Assembly: GCF_900100395.1 (NCBI RefSeq)
Contig: NZ_FNFB01000013.1
Coordinates: 124,001-188,000 of the forward strand
DNA from: Nonomuraea maritima
GTDB taxonomy: Bacteria; Actinomycetota; Actinomycetes; Streptosporangiales; Streptosporangiaceae
Reading direction: 5' to 3'
Length of the DNA: 64,000 nucleotides
Position 1 is the stretch's first letter. Each line of letters opens with the position of its first letter. Positions 1 through 6,977 of the stretch are shown here, in pieces. A program made the translations under genes and the position numbers. A model generated the notes under the pieces. It was not told the DNA's origin. It did not search any database and saw nothing but the letters and a program-made list of their open reading frames with translations.

Positions 1-87
1 GCCGCCGCCATCCTGCGGCCGGAGGTCCTCGCCCTGGCGAACGAGGACGAACCGCCATCCGACCCGTACGGATTCCCGCCGAGATAG
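1..87 (+). CDS. C-terminal 28 codons of an unidentified protein (5' end outside the window)
   Basis: An open frame runs from the first base to TAG at 85-87. The visible tail is hydrophilic and rich in Pro, Glu and Asp, ending PPSDPYGFPPR. A strong terminator hairpin follows 24 bases downstream, which supports this being a real gene end. Too little is visible to assign a family. Confidence 0.55.
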   Translation, partial: AAAILRPEVLALANEDEPPSDPYGFPPR

Positions 88-110
88 CCGGCCCGCGCGG
101 CCTGTCATGG

Positions 111-141
111 AAAGAGCCGGCCCTTGAGCGGCCGGCTCTTT
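111..141 (+). terminator. Rho-independent-type hairpin
   Basis: Positions 111-121 and 131-141 form a perfect 11-bp stem around a 9-nt loop. The arms begin AAAGAG and end CTCTTT, so each strand carries a T-run at its 3' side. It can end the partial + strand gene and also the leftward DUF397 gene. Confidence 0.85.
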
Positions 142-181
142 CGCATGGCCGAAACCCGGTGACGCCAGGCCGGAACTCAGG

Positions 182-415
182 TCAGGCGACGAGGTCGTCG
201 AACTCGCCGTCCTTGGCCCCGAGCACGAACGCGGTGATCTCGGCCTGGGTGTAGACGAGGGCGGGTCCTTCGGGGAAGCGGCTGTTCCGCAGGGCGATCT
301 CCCCGTTCGGCAGGCTCGCCACCTCGACGCAGTTGCCGTTGGGGTTGCTCCACCGGCTCTTGCGCCAGACGACGGGAAGGGCGGCTGCGGATGTCCCGTT
401 CCGGAACTCTTGCAT
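182..415 (-). CDS. DUF397 domain protein
   Basis: 77 aa, the usual length for DUF397. Family hallmarks are WRKSRWSNPNGNCVEVA near the N-terminus and a C-terminal half with ALRNSRFPEG and FVLGAKDGEFDDL. In actinomycetes these small proteins are typically encoded beside an XRE/DUF5753 regulator and act in the same circuit, probably through contact with it; the biochemical role is not firmly known. Here it lies 116 bp downstream of the XRE gene on the same strand, with its own GAGGAG ribosome site and a palindrome-containing promoter at 434-456. An ATPase-domain gene lies divergently beyond the XRE gene. Confidence 0.9.
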   Translation of the reverse strand: MQEFRNGTSAAALPVVWRKSRWSNPNGNCVEVASLPNGEIALRNSRFPEGPALVYTQAEITAFVLGAKDGEFDDLVA

Positions 416-433
416 GGGGGGCAGCTCCTCGCG

Positions 434-456
434 ATCTTACGGATGCACGTGCATCC
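434..456 (-). promoter_or_regulatory. Palindromic operator and -10 element of the DUF397 gene
   Basis: GGATGCACGTGCATCC (441-456) is a perfect 16-bp palindrome. Reading leftward, TAAGAT (434-439) follows after one base and GAGGAG follows that. With a 17-nt spacer, the palindrome fills the space between the -35 and -10 positions, and no good -35 hexamer is present. The same TGCACGTGCA core precedes the XRE gene, so this is a likely binding site of that XRE protein. Confidence 0.65.
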
Positions 457-531
457 GCGTGTGCGAGCCGACACTACGGCAGCAGGACCGATTCCACAGA
501 GCGGACGGCCAAAAAAGCGCTATGGGGTGGA

Positions 532-1413
532 TCACAGCGCCAGCAGGCGCTCCAGGAAGCGCCTGGACGCCCGAGGGTCCTCCGCCTGGACGCCCAGCTG
601 GTTCATGACCCCCGAGTAGTGATCGGAGTCGGCGTGTTTGTCCAGGTAGAGGGCGCTGGTCAGCTGTTCCATGTACACGACGTCGGGCAGCTCGGGCTCG
701 GGGAAGCGCAGGATGCTGAACGGCCCGCCGGCCGCCGCGTGCCCGCCGCGCTCGAACGTCACGATTTGCACGGTCACGTTGCGCTCTGCTGTCATCTCCA
801 GCAGATGCGCGAGCTGCTCGCGCATGACGTCCGGGCCGCCCAGCATGCGGCGCAGCACGGCCTCGTCGATCACCGCCCAGAGCGTCAGCCCGCTCTCCAG
901 CCGCTTCTGCCGCGCCATCCGTAACGCGACCCGGCGGTCGATCTCGTCCTCGGGGGCGTGCGCGTGCGCCAGCTCGATGACCGCCCGCGCGTACGCGGGC
1001 GTCTGCAGCAGCCCTGGGACGAACTGGTTCTCGTACGTGCGGATGATCGAGGCCGCGCCCTCCAGGCCGATGTAGACCTCGAACCAGGACGGCAGCAGGT
1101 CGCTGTAGCGGTGCCACCAACCGGGCTCGTTGGCCTGCCGGGCGAGGTCCAGCAGCGGCTGCCGCTCGGCGGGGTCGACGACGCCGTAGAGGGTCAGCAG
1201 GTCGGCCACGTCGCGCTGTTTGAAGCTGACCTGGCCGAGCTCCAGCCGGCTGATCTTGGCGTGCGACGCGCGGATCGAGTAGCCGGCCTCCTCCCGCGAG
1301 ATGCCCTTCTCGGTGCGCAGCCGGCGCAGCTGGGTACCGAGCAGGATCCGCAGCACCGTCGGGCTGCCCGGCGCATGGCCCAGCAGCCTGCCCTCCGCGC
1401 TCTCTGCGCTCAC
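532..1413 (-). CDS. XRE-family regulator with DUF5753 domain
   Basis: 293 aa. An N-terminal helix-turn-helix lies at about residues 25-85, with GTQLRRLRTEKGISREEAGY and HAKISRLELGQ. A DUF5753 region follows at about 100-285 and includes FVPGLLQTPAYARAVI, typical of actinobacterial XRE regulators paired with DUF397. I chose GTG at 1413 because GGAGGGG lies just upstream and the length fits the family. The frame stays open to 1614, but a longer start would translate the palindromic operator. The gene probably represses or activates itself and the DUF397 gene through matched palindromes. Confidence 0.9.
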   Translation of the reverse strand: MSAESAEGRLLGHAPGSPTVLRILLGTQLRRLRTEKGISREEAGYSIRASHAKISRLELGQVSFKQRDVADLLTLYGVVDPAERQPLLDLARQANEPGWWHRYSDLLPSWFEVYIGLEGAASIIRTYENQFVPGLLQTPAYARAVIELAHAHAPEDEIDRRVALRMARQKRLESGLTLWAVIDEAVLRRMLGGPDVMREQLAHLLEMTAERNVTVQIVTFERGGHAAAGGPFSILRFPEPELPDVVYMEQLTSALYLDKHADSDHYSGVMNQLGVQAEDPRASRRFLERLLAL

Positions 1414-1426
1414 TCGCCCCTCCGAG

Positions 1427-1448
1427 ATCGTCTGCACGTGCATGTGCA
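1427..1448 (-). promoter_or_regulatory. Palindromic operator upstream of the XRE gene
   Basis: TGCACGTGCATGTGCA (1433-1448) shares the TGCACGTGCA core with the site before the DUF397 gene. On the minus strand it is followed directly by GACGATCTCGGAGG. The other site is followed by TAAGATCGCGAGG after one base. The matched layout of palindrome, -10-like hexamer and ribosome site points to one regulator acting on both genes. Confidence 0.6.
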
Positions 1449-1540
1449 ATTCGCATCTGTAAAAGACGGAAAGTCTTGCATCAGTAAGCACTCCCCGTAA
1501 AGATGGGCTCTGGATCATCAGACCGCGCTTCGGGGGCACG

Positions 1541-2014
1541 ATGACGACTTTCGACGCACGGCCGTTAGCCGCCACCGGTTGCCGGCCACCAGGATGGCTC
1601 GCCTCCATCCTCATGGAGGGTCAATCGGCCGAACGTGACGCCGTGTTCTCGTTCCGGACCGATGACGCGCAGGCGCCCGCCTGCGTGGCCGCGGCCCGCA
1701 GGTTCGTCGATCGGACGCTCGGCCCCTGGGGAGCGGCGGAGCAGGCGTTCGACACCCAACTGGTCGTCTCCGAGCTGGTGACCAACGCGATGCGGCACGG
1801 CGGCGGCGCGGGCCTGCTCCGTCTGCTGGGCGGCGGCGGACGGCTGGTGTGCGTGGTCAGCGACCACAACCGCGCGACCCCCGTGTCCGCCACGCCCGAC
1901 ACCTTCTCCGAGTACGGACGCGGCCTGCACCTGGTCGACGCCCTCTGCTCGGCCTGGGGGTGGCTCGTCCCCCGCGATTCCGGCAAGCTCGTCTGGGCCA
2001 TCGTCTCCGACTGA
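1541..2014 (+). CDS. RsbW-like ATP-binding (HATPase_c_2) protein
   Basis: 157 aa, or about 133 aa if the ATG at 1613 is used. It has the GHKL N-box ELVTNAMRHG (about residues 77-86) and the late motif YGRGLHLVDALCSAWGW. The usual DxGxG box is replaced by SDHNRATP, which is common in the actinomycete anti-sigma-like ATPases found with XRE/DUF397 sets. By family it would be a serine kinase or anti-sigma switch protein; its partner is unknown. It diverges from the XRE gene across a 127-bp gap, so the two are probably co-regulated. Confidence 0.85.
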   Translation: MTTFDARPLAATGCRPPGWLASILMEGQSAERDAVFSFRTDDAQAPACVAAARRFVDRTLGPWGAAEQAFDTQLVVSELVTNAMRHGGGAGLLRLLGGGGRLVCVVSDHNRATPVSATPDTFSEYGRGLHLVDALCSAWGWLVPRDSGKLVWAIVSD

Positions 2015-2026
2015 CCCGTCCGATCG

Positions 2027-2653
2027 TCACCGCCTGCCGAGCAGGCGCAGGACGTCGTCGTCGGTGAGCTGGTCGAAGTACGCGTACCACTGGCCGACCG
2101 CCCTGAAGTCGAGGGGCGTCTTGAGCACGACCACCTCGTCCGCCTCCTTCTGCAGCGACCGTACGGTTCCGCGCGCCCCCACGGGCACGGCCAGCGTCAC
2201 CTTGGCGGGCCCGGCTCGGCGCACGGCCCTGACCGCCGCCCGGGCGGTGTTGCCGGTGGCCAGACCGTCGTCCACCACGATCACCTCGCGGCCCTCCAGC
2301 GGGGGCAGCGGGCGGTCGCCGCGGTAGACGCGTACCCGGCGGGCCAGCTCGTGCCGTTCCCTGCGCACCACCTCGGCGACCGACTCCGGGGTGAGCCCGA
2401 GCCGGTGCAGCAGCGCCATGTCGAACACCGGTTCGCCGCCCTCCGCGATGGCCCCGACGCCCAGCTCCGGCGCGGGCGGATAACCGATCTTCCGCGTCAC
2501 GAGCACCTCGACGACGGCGTCCAGCCGCCGCGCGATCGGCACGGCCACCTCGACGCCGCCGCGGGGCAACGCGAGGATCACGGGGTCGTGCGCGTCCAGC
2601 AGCCGCTCCGCGAGCAGCTCCCCCGCCTCGGCCCGGTCTGCGAAGAGCTCCAT
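2027..2653 (-). CDS. Phosphoribosyltransferase-domain protein
   Basis: 208 aa. It has a type I phosphoribosyltransferase fold with the PRPP-binding loop VIVVDDGLATGNTA at about residues 125-138. The N-terminal ALPRGGVEVAVPIARRL and KIGYPPAPELGVGAIAEGG segments match the stand-alone family annotated as predicted phosphoribosyltransferase, often found near stress or dormancy genes in actinobacteria. The substrate is unknown. It lies 12 bp from the end of the convergent ATPase gene, with ATG at 2653. Confidence 0.9.
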   Translation of the reverse strand: MELFADRAEAGELLAERLLDAHDPVILALPRGGVEVAVPIARRLDAVVEVLVTRKIGYPPAPELGVGAIAEGGEPVFDMALLHRLGLTPESVAEVVRRERHELARRVRVYRGDRPLPPLEGREVIVVDDGLATGNTARAAVRAVRRAGPAKVTLAVPVGARGTVRSLQKEADEVVVLKTPLDFRAVGQWYAYFDQLTDDDVLRLLGRR

Positions 2654-2695
2654 GCCCCCCGCCTACCCCGAGATGCGCCCGTCTCGCATCGAAAT

Positions 2696-2734
2696 CCGCC
2701 CTCCGACCGGCCCCGCGGGCCGGTCGGAGGGCGG
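2696..2734 (-). terminator. 18-bp perfect hairpin downstream of rsgA
   Basis: Positions 2696-2713 and 2717-2734 pair perfectly around a 3-nt loop. It starts 8 bases past the rsgA stop and separates rsgA from the phosphoribosyltransferase gene on the same strand. There is no strong U-run, as is common for terminators in GC-rich actinomycetes. Confidence 0.8.
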
Positions 2735-2741
2735 CACGCGG

Positions 2742-3851
2742 TCAGGGACGGTTGCGGCCGGCCCGGCGCATCTCCTTGGTGATCGCCTTCCACTTGTCCT
2801 GCTGATCCTTGCGGAGCCGCGCATCGGTACGGGACGCCATCCAGGCGGCCTCCCGCTGCAGCTTGCGCCAGCTTTCGAGACGCCGTTCCGGCAGGTCGCC
2901 CGAGTCGAGAGCGGCGAGCACCGCGCACCCCGGCTCTCCGGCGTGCCCGCAGTCGCCGAAACGGCACTGCTCGGCCAGCTCCTCGATGTCGGAGAAGACG
3001 CGATCGACGCCTTCGGCCATGTCGTAGAGCCCGATCCGCCGGATCCCGGGCGTGTCGATGACGAGCCCGCCCCGGGCCAGCGGGATCAGCTCGCGGTGGA
3101 CGGTGGTGTGCCGGCCGCGCCCGTCGGCGGCGCGTACCTGCTGGGTGGCCATGACCTCATCGGCGGCCAGCGCGTTGACCAGGGTGGACTTGCCCGCCCC
3201 TGACGCGCCGAGGACGACCGCCGTACGCGAGCCTTCGAGGTAGCCGGCGACCAGCTCGACGCCGTCGCCGCGCAGCGACGACACCGCGTGGACGTCGACG
3301 CCGGGCGCGGCCGCGCGGACGTCGGCGAGCAGCCCGTCGAAGCTGCGCTCGAGGTGCTGGTCGAACAGGTCGGACTTGGTGACGAGCACCACGGGCGTGC
3401 CCCCGGACTCCCAGGCGAGCGCGACGAGCCGCTCGATACGGGCGAGGTCGGCGAAATCGGTCGCGTGCATGGACGGCTCGGCCACGAACACGATGTCCAC
3501 GTTGGCCGCGAGCACCTGGCCCTGGCTGTCGCGGGACAGGCCGCCGACGGAGGTGCGGCCGACGCCGCCCCTGACGAACGCGGTGGTACGGGGCAGCACC
3601 GCGTCGAGGACGTACCGGCCCTCGGGCAGCCACCGCAACGCCGCCCAGTCGCCGACGCAGGGCAGCGCCACCGGGTCGGCGGCCGCCGCACGGCGCACGT
3701 CGGCGGCGTACTTGACGTGGTGCTGGCCGTCGGCGGCGAGAACCTCGGCGGCGCCGCGGTCGACGCGGGCCACCCGTGCGGGGACGGCGCCTTCTGGCAG
3801 CTCGGCGGCGCGGTCATCGGTCCAGCCGAGCAGGGAGAGATCGTAAGACAA
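2742..3851 (-). CDS. rsgA: Ribosome small-subunit-dependent GTPase RsgA
   Basis: 369 aa circularly permuted GTPase involved in late 30S assembly. An OB-fold N-terminal region is followed by G4 TKSD (158-161), the P-loop GASGAGKST (about 215-223), G3 DTPG (266-269), and a zinc knuckle with Cys296, Cys301, His303 and Cys309. The motif order G4-G1-G3 is diagnostic. The start is TTG at 3851 with a weak AAGG upstream. The C-terminal tail is basic, as expected for rRNA contact. The gene diverges from the ECF sigma gene across 242 bp. Confidence 0.95.
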   Translation of the reverse strand: MSYDLSLLGWTDDRAAELPEGAVPARVARVDRGAAEVLAADGQHHVKYAADVRRAAAADPVALPCVGDWAALRWLPEGRYVLDAVLPRTTAFVRGGVGRTSVGGLSRDSQGQVLAANVDIVFVAEPSMHATDFADLARIERLVALAWESGGTPVVLVTKSDLFDQHLERSFDGLLADVRAAAPGVDVHAVSSLRGDGVELVAGYLEGSRTAVVLGASGAGKSTLVNALAADEVMATQQVRAADGRGRHTTVHRELIPLARGGLVIDTPGIRRIGLYDMAEGVDRVFSDIEELAEQCRFGDCGHAGEPGCAVLAALDSGDLPERRLESWRKLQREAAWMASRTDARLRKDQQDKWKAITKEMRRAGRNRP

Positions 3852-4093
3852 CGGAGTGCAACCTTCGGTGATCGAGAAAGGGTGGAGCCGGGCGGCTCAG
3901 ACACACGCCCGGAGGTGGGCTGACGGCATGGCGAAGACGGCGACCCGCATAGCCCTCACCTCCTCGATCGGTTACCTGCGTGACTCTACGCACCTGGCCG
4001 GAAGGAGCGCAATCACATTACTTTCCGCCCCTTTTTGAACCGCTCCAGGCACGGCGGCCGTACCACCTGCCGACGGACCGGGAAAGGGGAACG

Positions 4094-4657
4094 ATGCGAG
4101 CCACCACGTATCCCCCGCCCGCGGCCGACGCCTCGACGGGCCGCGCACGGCCGGACGACGAGCCGATCGTGTCCGCTCTCTACCGGGAGTACCACCGGCC
4201 GCTGCTGGCGTTCGCGATCCGGTTGACGGCGGGTGACCGGCAGTGGGCGGAGGACGTGGTGCAGGAGACCATGATCCGGGCCTGGCGCAGCGCGGAGCGG
4301 CTCGACGCCGGAGCGGCCTCGTTGATGCCGTGGCTCGCCACGGTGGCCAGGCGCGTCGTGATCGACGACCGGCGGCGCCGCGACGCCCGTCCCCGTGAGG
4401 CGGGCGACGGGCCGCTGGCGGGCGTCGCCGTGCCCGACGGGTTGGAGGGGCTGCTGCACCAGGTGGTCGTCTCCGAGGCGCTGAAGGCGTTGTCGCCGGC
4501 CCATCGCGAGATCCTCAACGAGACGATCCTGCGCGACCGGTCCGTCAACGAGGCCGCGGAGCTGCTCGGCATCCCCGTCGGCACCGTGAAGTCGCGCGTC
4601 TACTACGCCGTACGCGCGCTGCGGATCGCATTGGAGGAAAGGGGGGTGACGGCGTGA
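4094..4657 (+). CDS. ECF-family RNA polymerase sigma factor
   Basis: 187 aa. Region 2 (about residues 35-75) contains YREYHRPLLAFAIRL and WAEDVVQETMIRAWR. Region 4 (about 125-175) contains LSPAHREILNETILRDRSVNEAA and GTVKSRVYYAVRALR. ATG 4094 is preceded by GGAAAGGGGAACG; the frame is open further upstream, but this start fits the family length. The stop overlaps the GTG of the anti-sigma gene by 4 bp, so translation is coupled. It is probably held inactive by that membrane anti-sigma factor. Confidence 0.93.
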   Translation: MRATTYPPPAADASTGRARPDDEPIVSALYREYHRPLLAFAIRLTAGDRQWAEDVVQETMIRAWRSAERLDAGAASLMPWLATVARRVVIDDRRRRDARPREAGDGPLAGVAVPDGLEGLLHQVVVSEALKALSPAHREILNETILRDRSVNEAAELLGIPVGTVKSRVYYAVRALRIALEERGVTA

Positions 4658-5472
4658 CCTCGAGAGTCGAGCACACGGACGTGGGCGCGTACGCGCTCGG
4701 TCTGCTGGACGACGACGACGGCGCGGCCTTCGAGGCCCATCTGCTCGGCTGCCGCGCCTGCCGTCACGAGCTGACGGAGCTGGAGGGCGTGGCCGGCCTG
4801 CTGCGCACGGTCGGGCCCGGCCCGCTGCCGCGCGGCCGTCCGAACGGGGGCGACGTGATCGACCTGCCCCGGCGGGAGGACGCCGGCCGGCGGACGCGCA
4901 GGGGGACGTTGGCGATGGGGATGGCGGCGGCGGTCACGCTGGTGGCCGGCGGGCTCGCGATCGGCACCCAGATCGGCGCCCAGCTGGGCACCCAGGCCGA
5001 CCCGCGGGCAGGCGCCCAGATCGGGGCACAGGTCGGGGCACAGGTCGGGGCCCAGGTCGACACGCGGGTCGGTGCGGGAGAGCCGCGGCCGACGGCCCAC
5101 GGGGCCGGCGGGGGCATGGGCGACCATACGGGGCCCGCCGAACAGTTCTACGCCGCCGGGCGGCCCATCACGGGCGAGGGCTCGGACGGCGTGACCGGCG
5201 GGCTCGTCGTGGAGTCGAAGAAATGGGGCACGCACGCGGCGCTGAAGCTGGCCGGGGTCACCGGGCCGCTGGAGTGCGAGCTGGTGTCGGTGTCGACGGC
5301 GGGCGAGCGACGGGTGATGACCGGGTGGTCCGTACCTCCAGCCGGGTACGGAGTGCCGGGTTCACCCGACCCGCTCTACATGCACGGCGGCACCGCCACC
5401 CCGCTGAAGGACATCGACCACTTCGAGGTGACCACCACAGACGGCAGAAGACTCCTGACCGTCAGAACCTGA
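4654..5472 (+). CDS. Zinc-finger (zf-HC2) membrane anti-sigma factor
   Basis: 272 aa. The cytoplasmic N-terminus has the ZAS motif HLLGCRAC (H-x3-C-x2-C, about residues 30-37), which binds ECF sigma factors. One transmembrane segment lies at about 88-110 (MGMAAAVTLVAGGLAIG). An extracytoplasmic domain follows, with ESKKWGTHAALKLAGV and GWSVPPAGYGVPGSPDPLY; this type recurs in actinobacterial zf-HC2 proteins. Directly after the membrane segment is a run of GAQI/GAQV tetrapeptides coded by a 12-bp tandem repeat (5011-5058). The gene overlaps the sigma gene by GTGA. Confidence 0.9.
   Translation: MTSRVEHTDVGAYALGLLDDDDGAAFEAHLLGCRACRHELTELEGVAGLLRTVGPGPLPRGRPNGGDVIDLPRREDAGRRTRRGTLAMGMAAAVTLVAGGLAIGTQIGAQLGTQADPRAGAQIGAQVGAQVGAQVDTRVGAGEPRPTAHGAGGGMGDHTGPAEQFYAAGRPITGEGSDGVTGGLVVESKKWGTHAALKLAGVTGPLECELVSVSTAGERRVMTGWSVPPAGYGVPGSPDPLYMHGGTATPLKDIDHFEVTTTDGRRLLTVRT
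5011..5058 (+). repeat. 4 x 12-bp tandem repeat inside the anti-sigma gene
   Basis: Units 5011-5022, 5023-5034, 5035-5046 and 5047-5058 vary around GGGGCACAGGTC and encode GAQI, GAQV, GAQV, GAQV. The tract sits between the membrane helix and the extracytoplasmic domain, so copy-number change would alter linker length without a frameshift. Confidence 0.85.
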
Positions 5473-5526
5473 ACGCCACGACGCCTCTCCGCCCGAACGC
5501 CCCGGAGGGCCAGGGCGTGCTCGCGG

Positions 5527-5553
5527 CCGGGCCCCCGCAGGTCGGGGGCCCGG
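5527..5553. terminator. Bidirectional hairpin between anti-sigma and glyA
   Basis: CCGGGCCCCCG (5527-5537) pairs perfectly with 5543-5553 around a 5-nt loop. It lies between two convergent gene ends and can serve both. Confidence 0.8.
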
Positions 5554-5564
5554 ACCACGCTCGG

Positions 5565-6815
5565 TTACAGGCCCGGGGCGGGGAACTGGGCGGTGAGTTC
5601 GCTGACCTCGTGGTGGACGCGCGTGATGACCGCCTCGGCGTCGCCCTTCGCGACGGCGGTGACGACCTCGTCGATCCAGGCGCCGATCTGCCGCATCTCG
5701 GCCTCGCCCATGCCGCGCGAGGTGACCGACGGCGTGCCGATGCGGATGCCGGACGGGTCGAACGGCTTGCGCGGGTCGAACGGCACCGTGTTGTAGTTGG
5801 TCTCGAGGCCCGCGCGGTCGAGCGCCTGGGCGGCGGGCTTGCCGCCGATGCCCTTGGGCGTGAGGTCGAGCAGGATCAGGTGGTTGTCGGTGCCGCCGGA
5901 GACGAGGTCGAAGCCGCGCGAGCCGAGCTCGTCGGCCAGCGCCTTGGCGTTCGCGACGACCTGGTGGGCGTATTCGCGGAACGACGGCTGGGCGGCCTCG
6001 TGCAGCGCGACGGCGATGGCGGCCGTGGTGTGGTTGTGCGGGCCACCCTGGAGACCAGGGAAGACCGCCTTGTTCAGCGCCGCGGCGTGCTCGTCGCTGC
6101 CGGCCATGAGCATGGCGCCGCGCGGGCCGCGCAGCGTCTTGTGGGTCGTCGTGGAGATCACGTCGGCGTGCCCCACCGGCGACGGGTGGGCGCCGCCCGC
6201 CACCAGGCCGGCGATGTGGGCGATGTCGGCGGCGAGCACCGCGCCGACCTCGCGGGCGATCGAGGCGAAGCCCTCGAAGTCGATCGTGCGCGGGATCGCG
6301 GTGCCGCCGCAGAAGATCAGCTTCGGCCGGTGCTCGAGCGCCAGCCGGCGGACCTCGTCGAGGTCGATGCGGCCGGTGTCCTTGCGGACGCCGTAACGGA
6401 CCGGGTTGAACCACTTGCCCGTGGCCGAGACCGACCAGCCGTGGGTGAGGTGGCCGCCGAACGGCAGGCCCATGCCCATGACGGTGTCGCCCGGCTGCAG
6501 GAACGCCATGTAGACGGCGAGGTTGGCGGGCGAGCCCGAGTAGGGCTGGACGTTGGCGTGGTTGACGCCGAACAGCGACTTGGCCCGCTCGATGGCGACG
6601 GACTCGATCTGGTCGATGACCTGCTGACCCTCGTAGTACCGCTTACCGGCGTAGCCCTCGGAGTACTTGTTGGTCAGCACGGTGCCCGTGGCCTCGAGCA
6701 CCGCCTTGGACACGTAGTTCTCGGACGCGATCAGCTTGACGGTGTCGGCCTGGCGACGCTCTTCCGCCTTGATGAGCTCGGCGATCTGAGGGTCGACGCT
6801 GGCGAGAGAACCCAT
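5565..6815 (-). CDS. glyA: Serine hydroxymethyltransferase
   Basis: 416 aa. It converts serine and tetrahydrofolate to glycine and 5,10-methylene-THF using PLP. Visible hallmarks are SENYVSKAVLEATG near residue 32, YYEGQQVID, and the PLP-lysine motif STTTHKTLRGPRG with Lys226. ATG 6815 is preceded by AGGAGA. A ZTP/pfl riboswitch lies in the 5' leader, linking expression to the purine intermediate ZTP and folate status. The length is normal for the family. Confidence 0.97.
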   Translation of the reverse strand: MGSLASVDPQIAELIKAEERRQADTVKLIASENYVSKAVLEATGTVLTNKYSEGYAGKRYYEGQQVIDQIESVAIERAKSLFGVNHANVQPYSGSPANLAVYMAFLQPGDTVMGMGLPFGGHLTHGWSVSATGKWFNPVRYGVRKDTGRIDLDEVRRLALEHRPKLIFCGGTAIPRTIDFEGFASIAREVGAVLAADIAHIAGLVAGGAHPSPVGHADVISTTTHKTLRGPRGAMLMAGSDEHAAALNKAVFPGLQGGPHNHTTAAIAVALHEAAQPSFREYAHQVVANAKALADELGSRGFDLVSGGTDNHLILLDLTPKGIGGKPAAQALDRAGLETNYNTVPFDPRKPFDPSGIRIGTPSVTSRGMGEAEMRQIGAWIDEVVTAVAKGDAEAVITRVHHEVSELTAQFPAPGL

Positions 6816-6842
6816 GACTCTCCTGACATCATTGATGATCGG

Positions 6843-6918
6843 CGAAGACCCAGGCGCCCGGCCTCCGCTCACTCCGCTCCCTGGTGGTCGATCCCACCGA
6901 ATGCGCCAGTCGCGTCTC
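6843..6918 (-). promoter_or_regulatory. ZTP (pfl) riboswitch in the glyA leader
   Basis: On the minus strand the conserved pfl cores appear in order: CGACTGGCGC (6912 down to 6903), the hairpin GGTGGGATCGACCACC (6898 to 6883), AGGGAGCGG (6882 to 6874), and GGGCGCCTGGGT (6859 to 6848). The GACTGGCGC/GCGCCTGGG pairing and the AGGGAGCG segment are hallmarks of the ZTP aptamer. It precedes glyA by about 30 nt, a classic location. Recognition is by pattern; I could not run a covariance model. The expression platform probably acts on translation, since little room is left before the ribosome site. Confidence 0.88.
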
Positions 6919-6977
6919 GCTCTAGACGATAGCGGATCCCACGCAGGCTCCATTCGGGCGACGGCCCAGGTCAGTCG

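Noticed and set aside
3928..4038. 36-aa frame (MAKTATRIALTSSIGYLRD and onward) upstream of the ECF sigma gene
   Set aside because: GGAGG is about 12 bases from the ATG and the frame has no other support; it may be chance.
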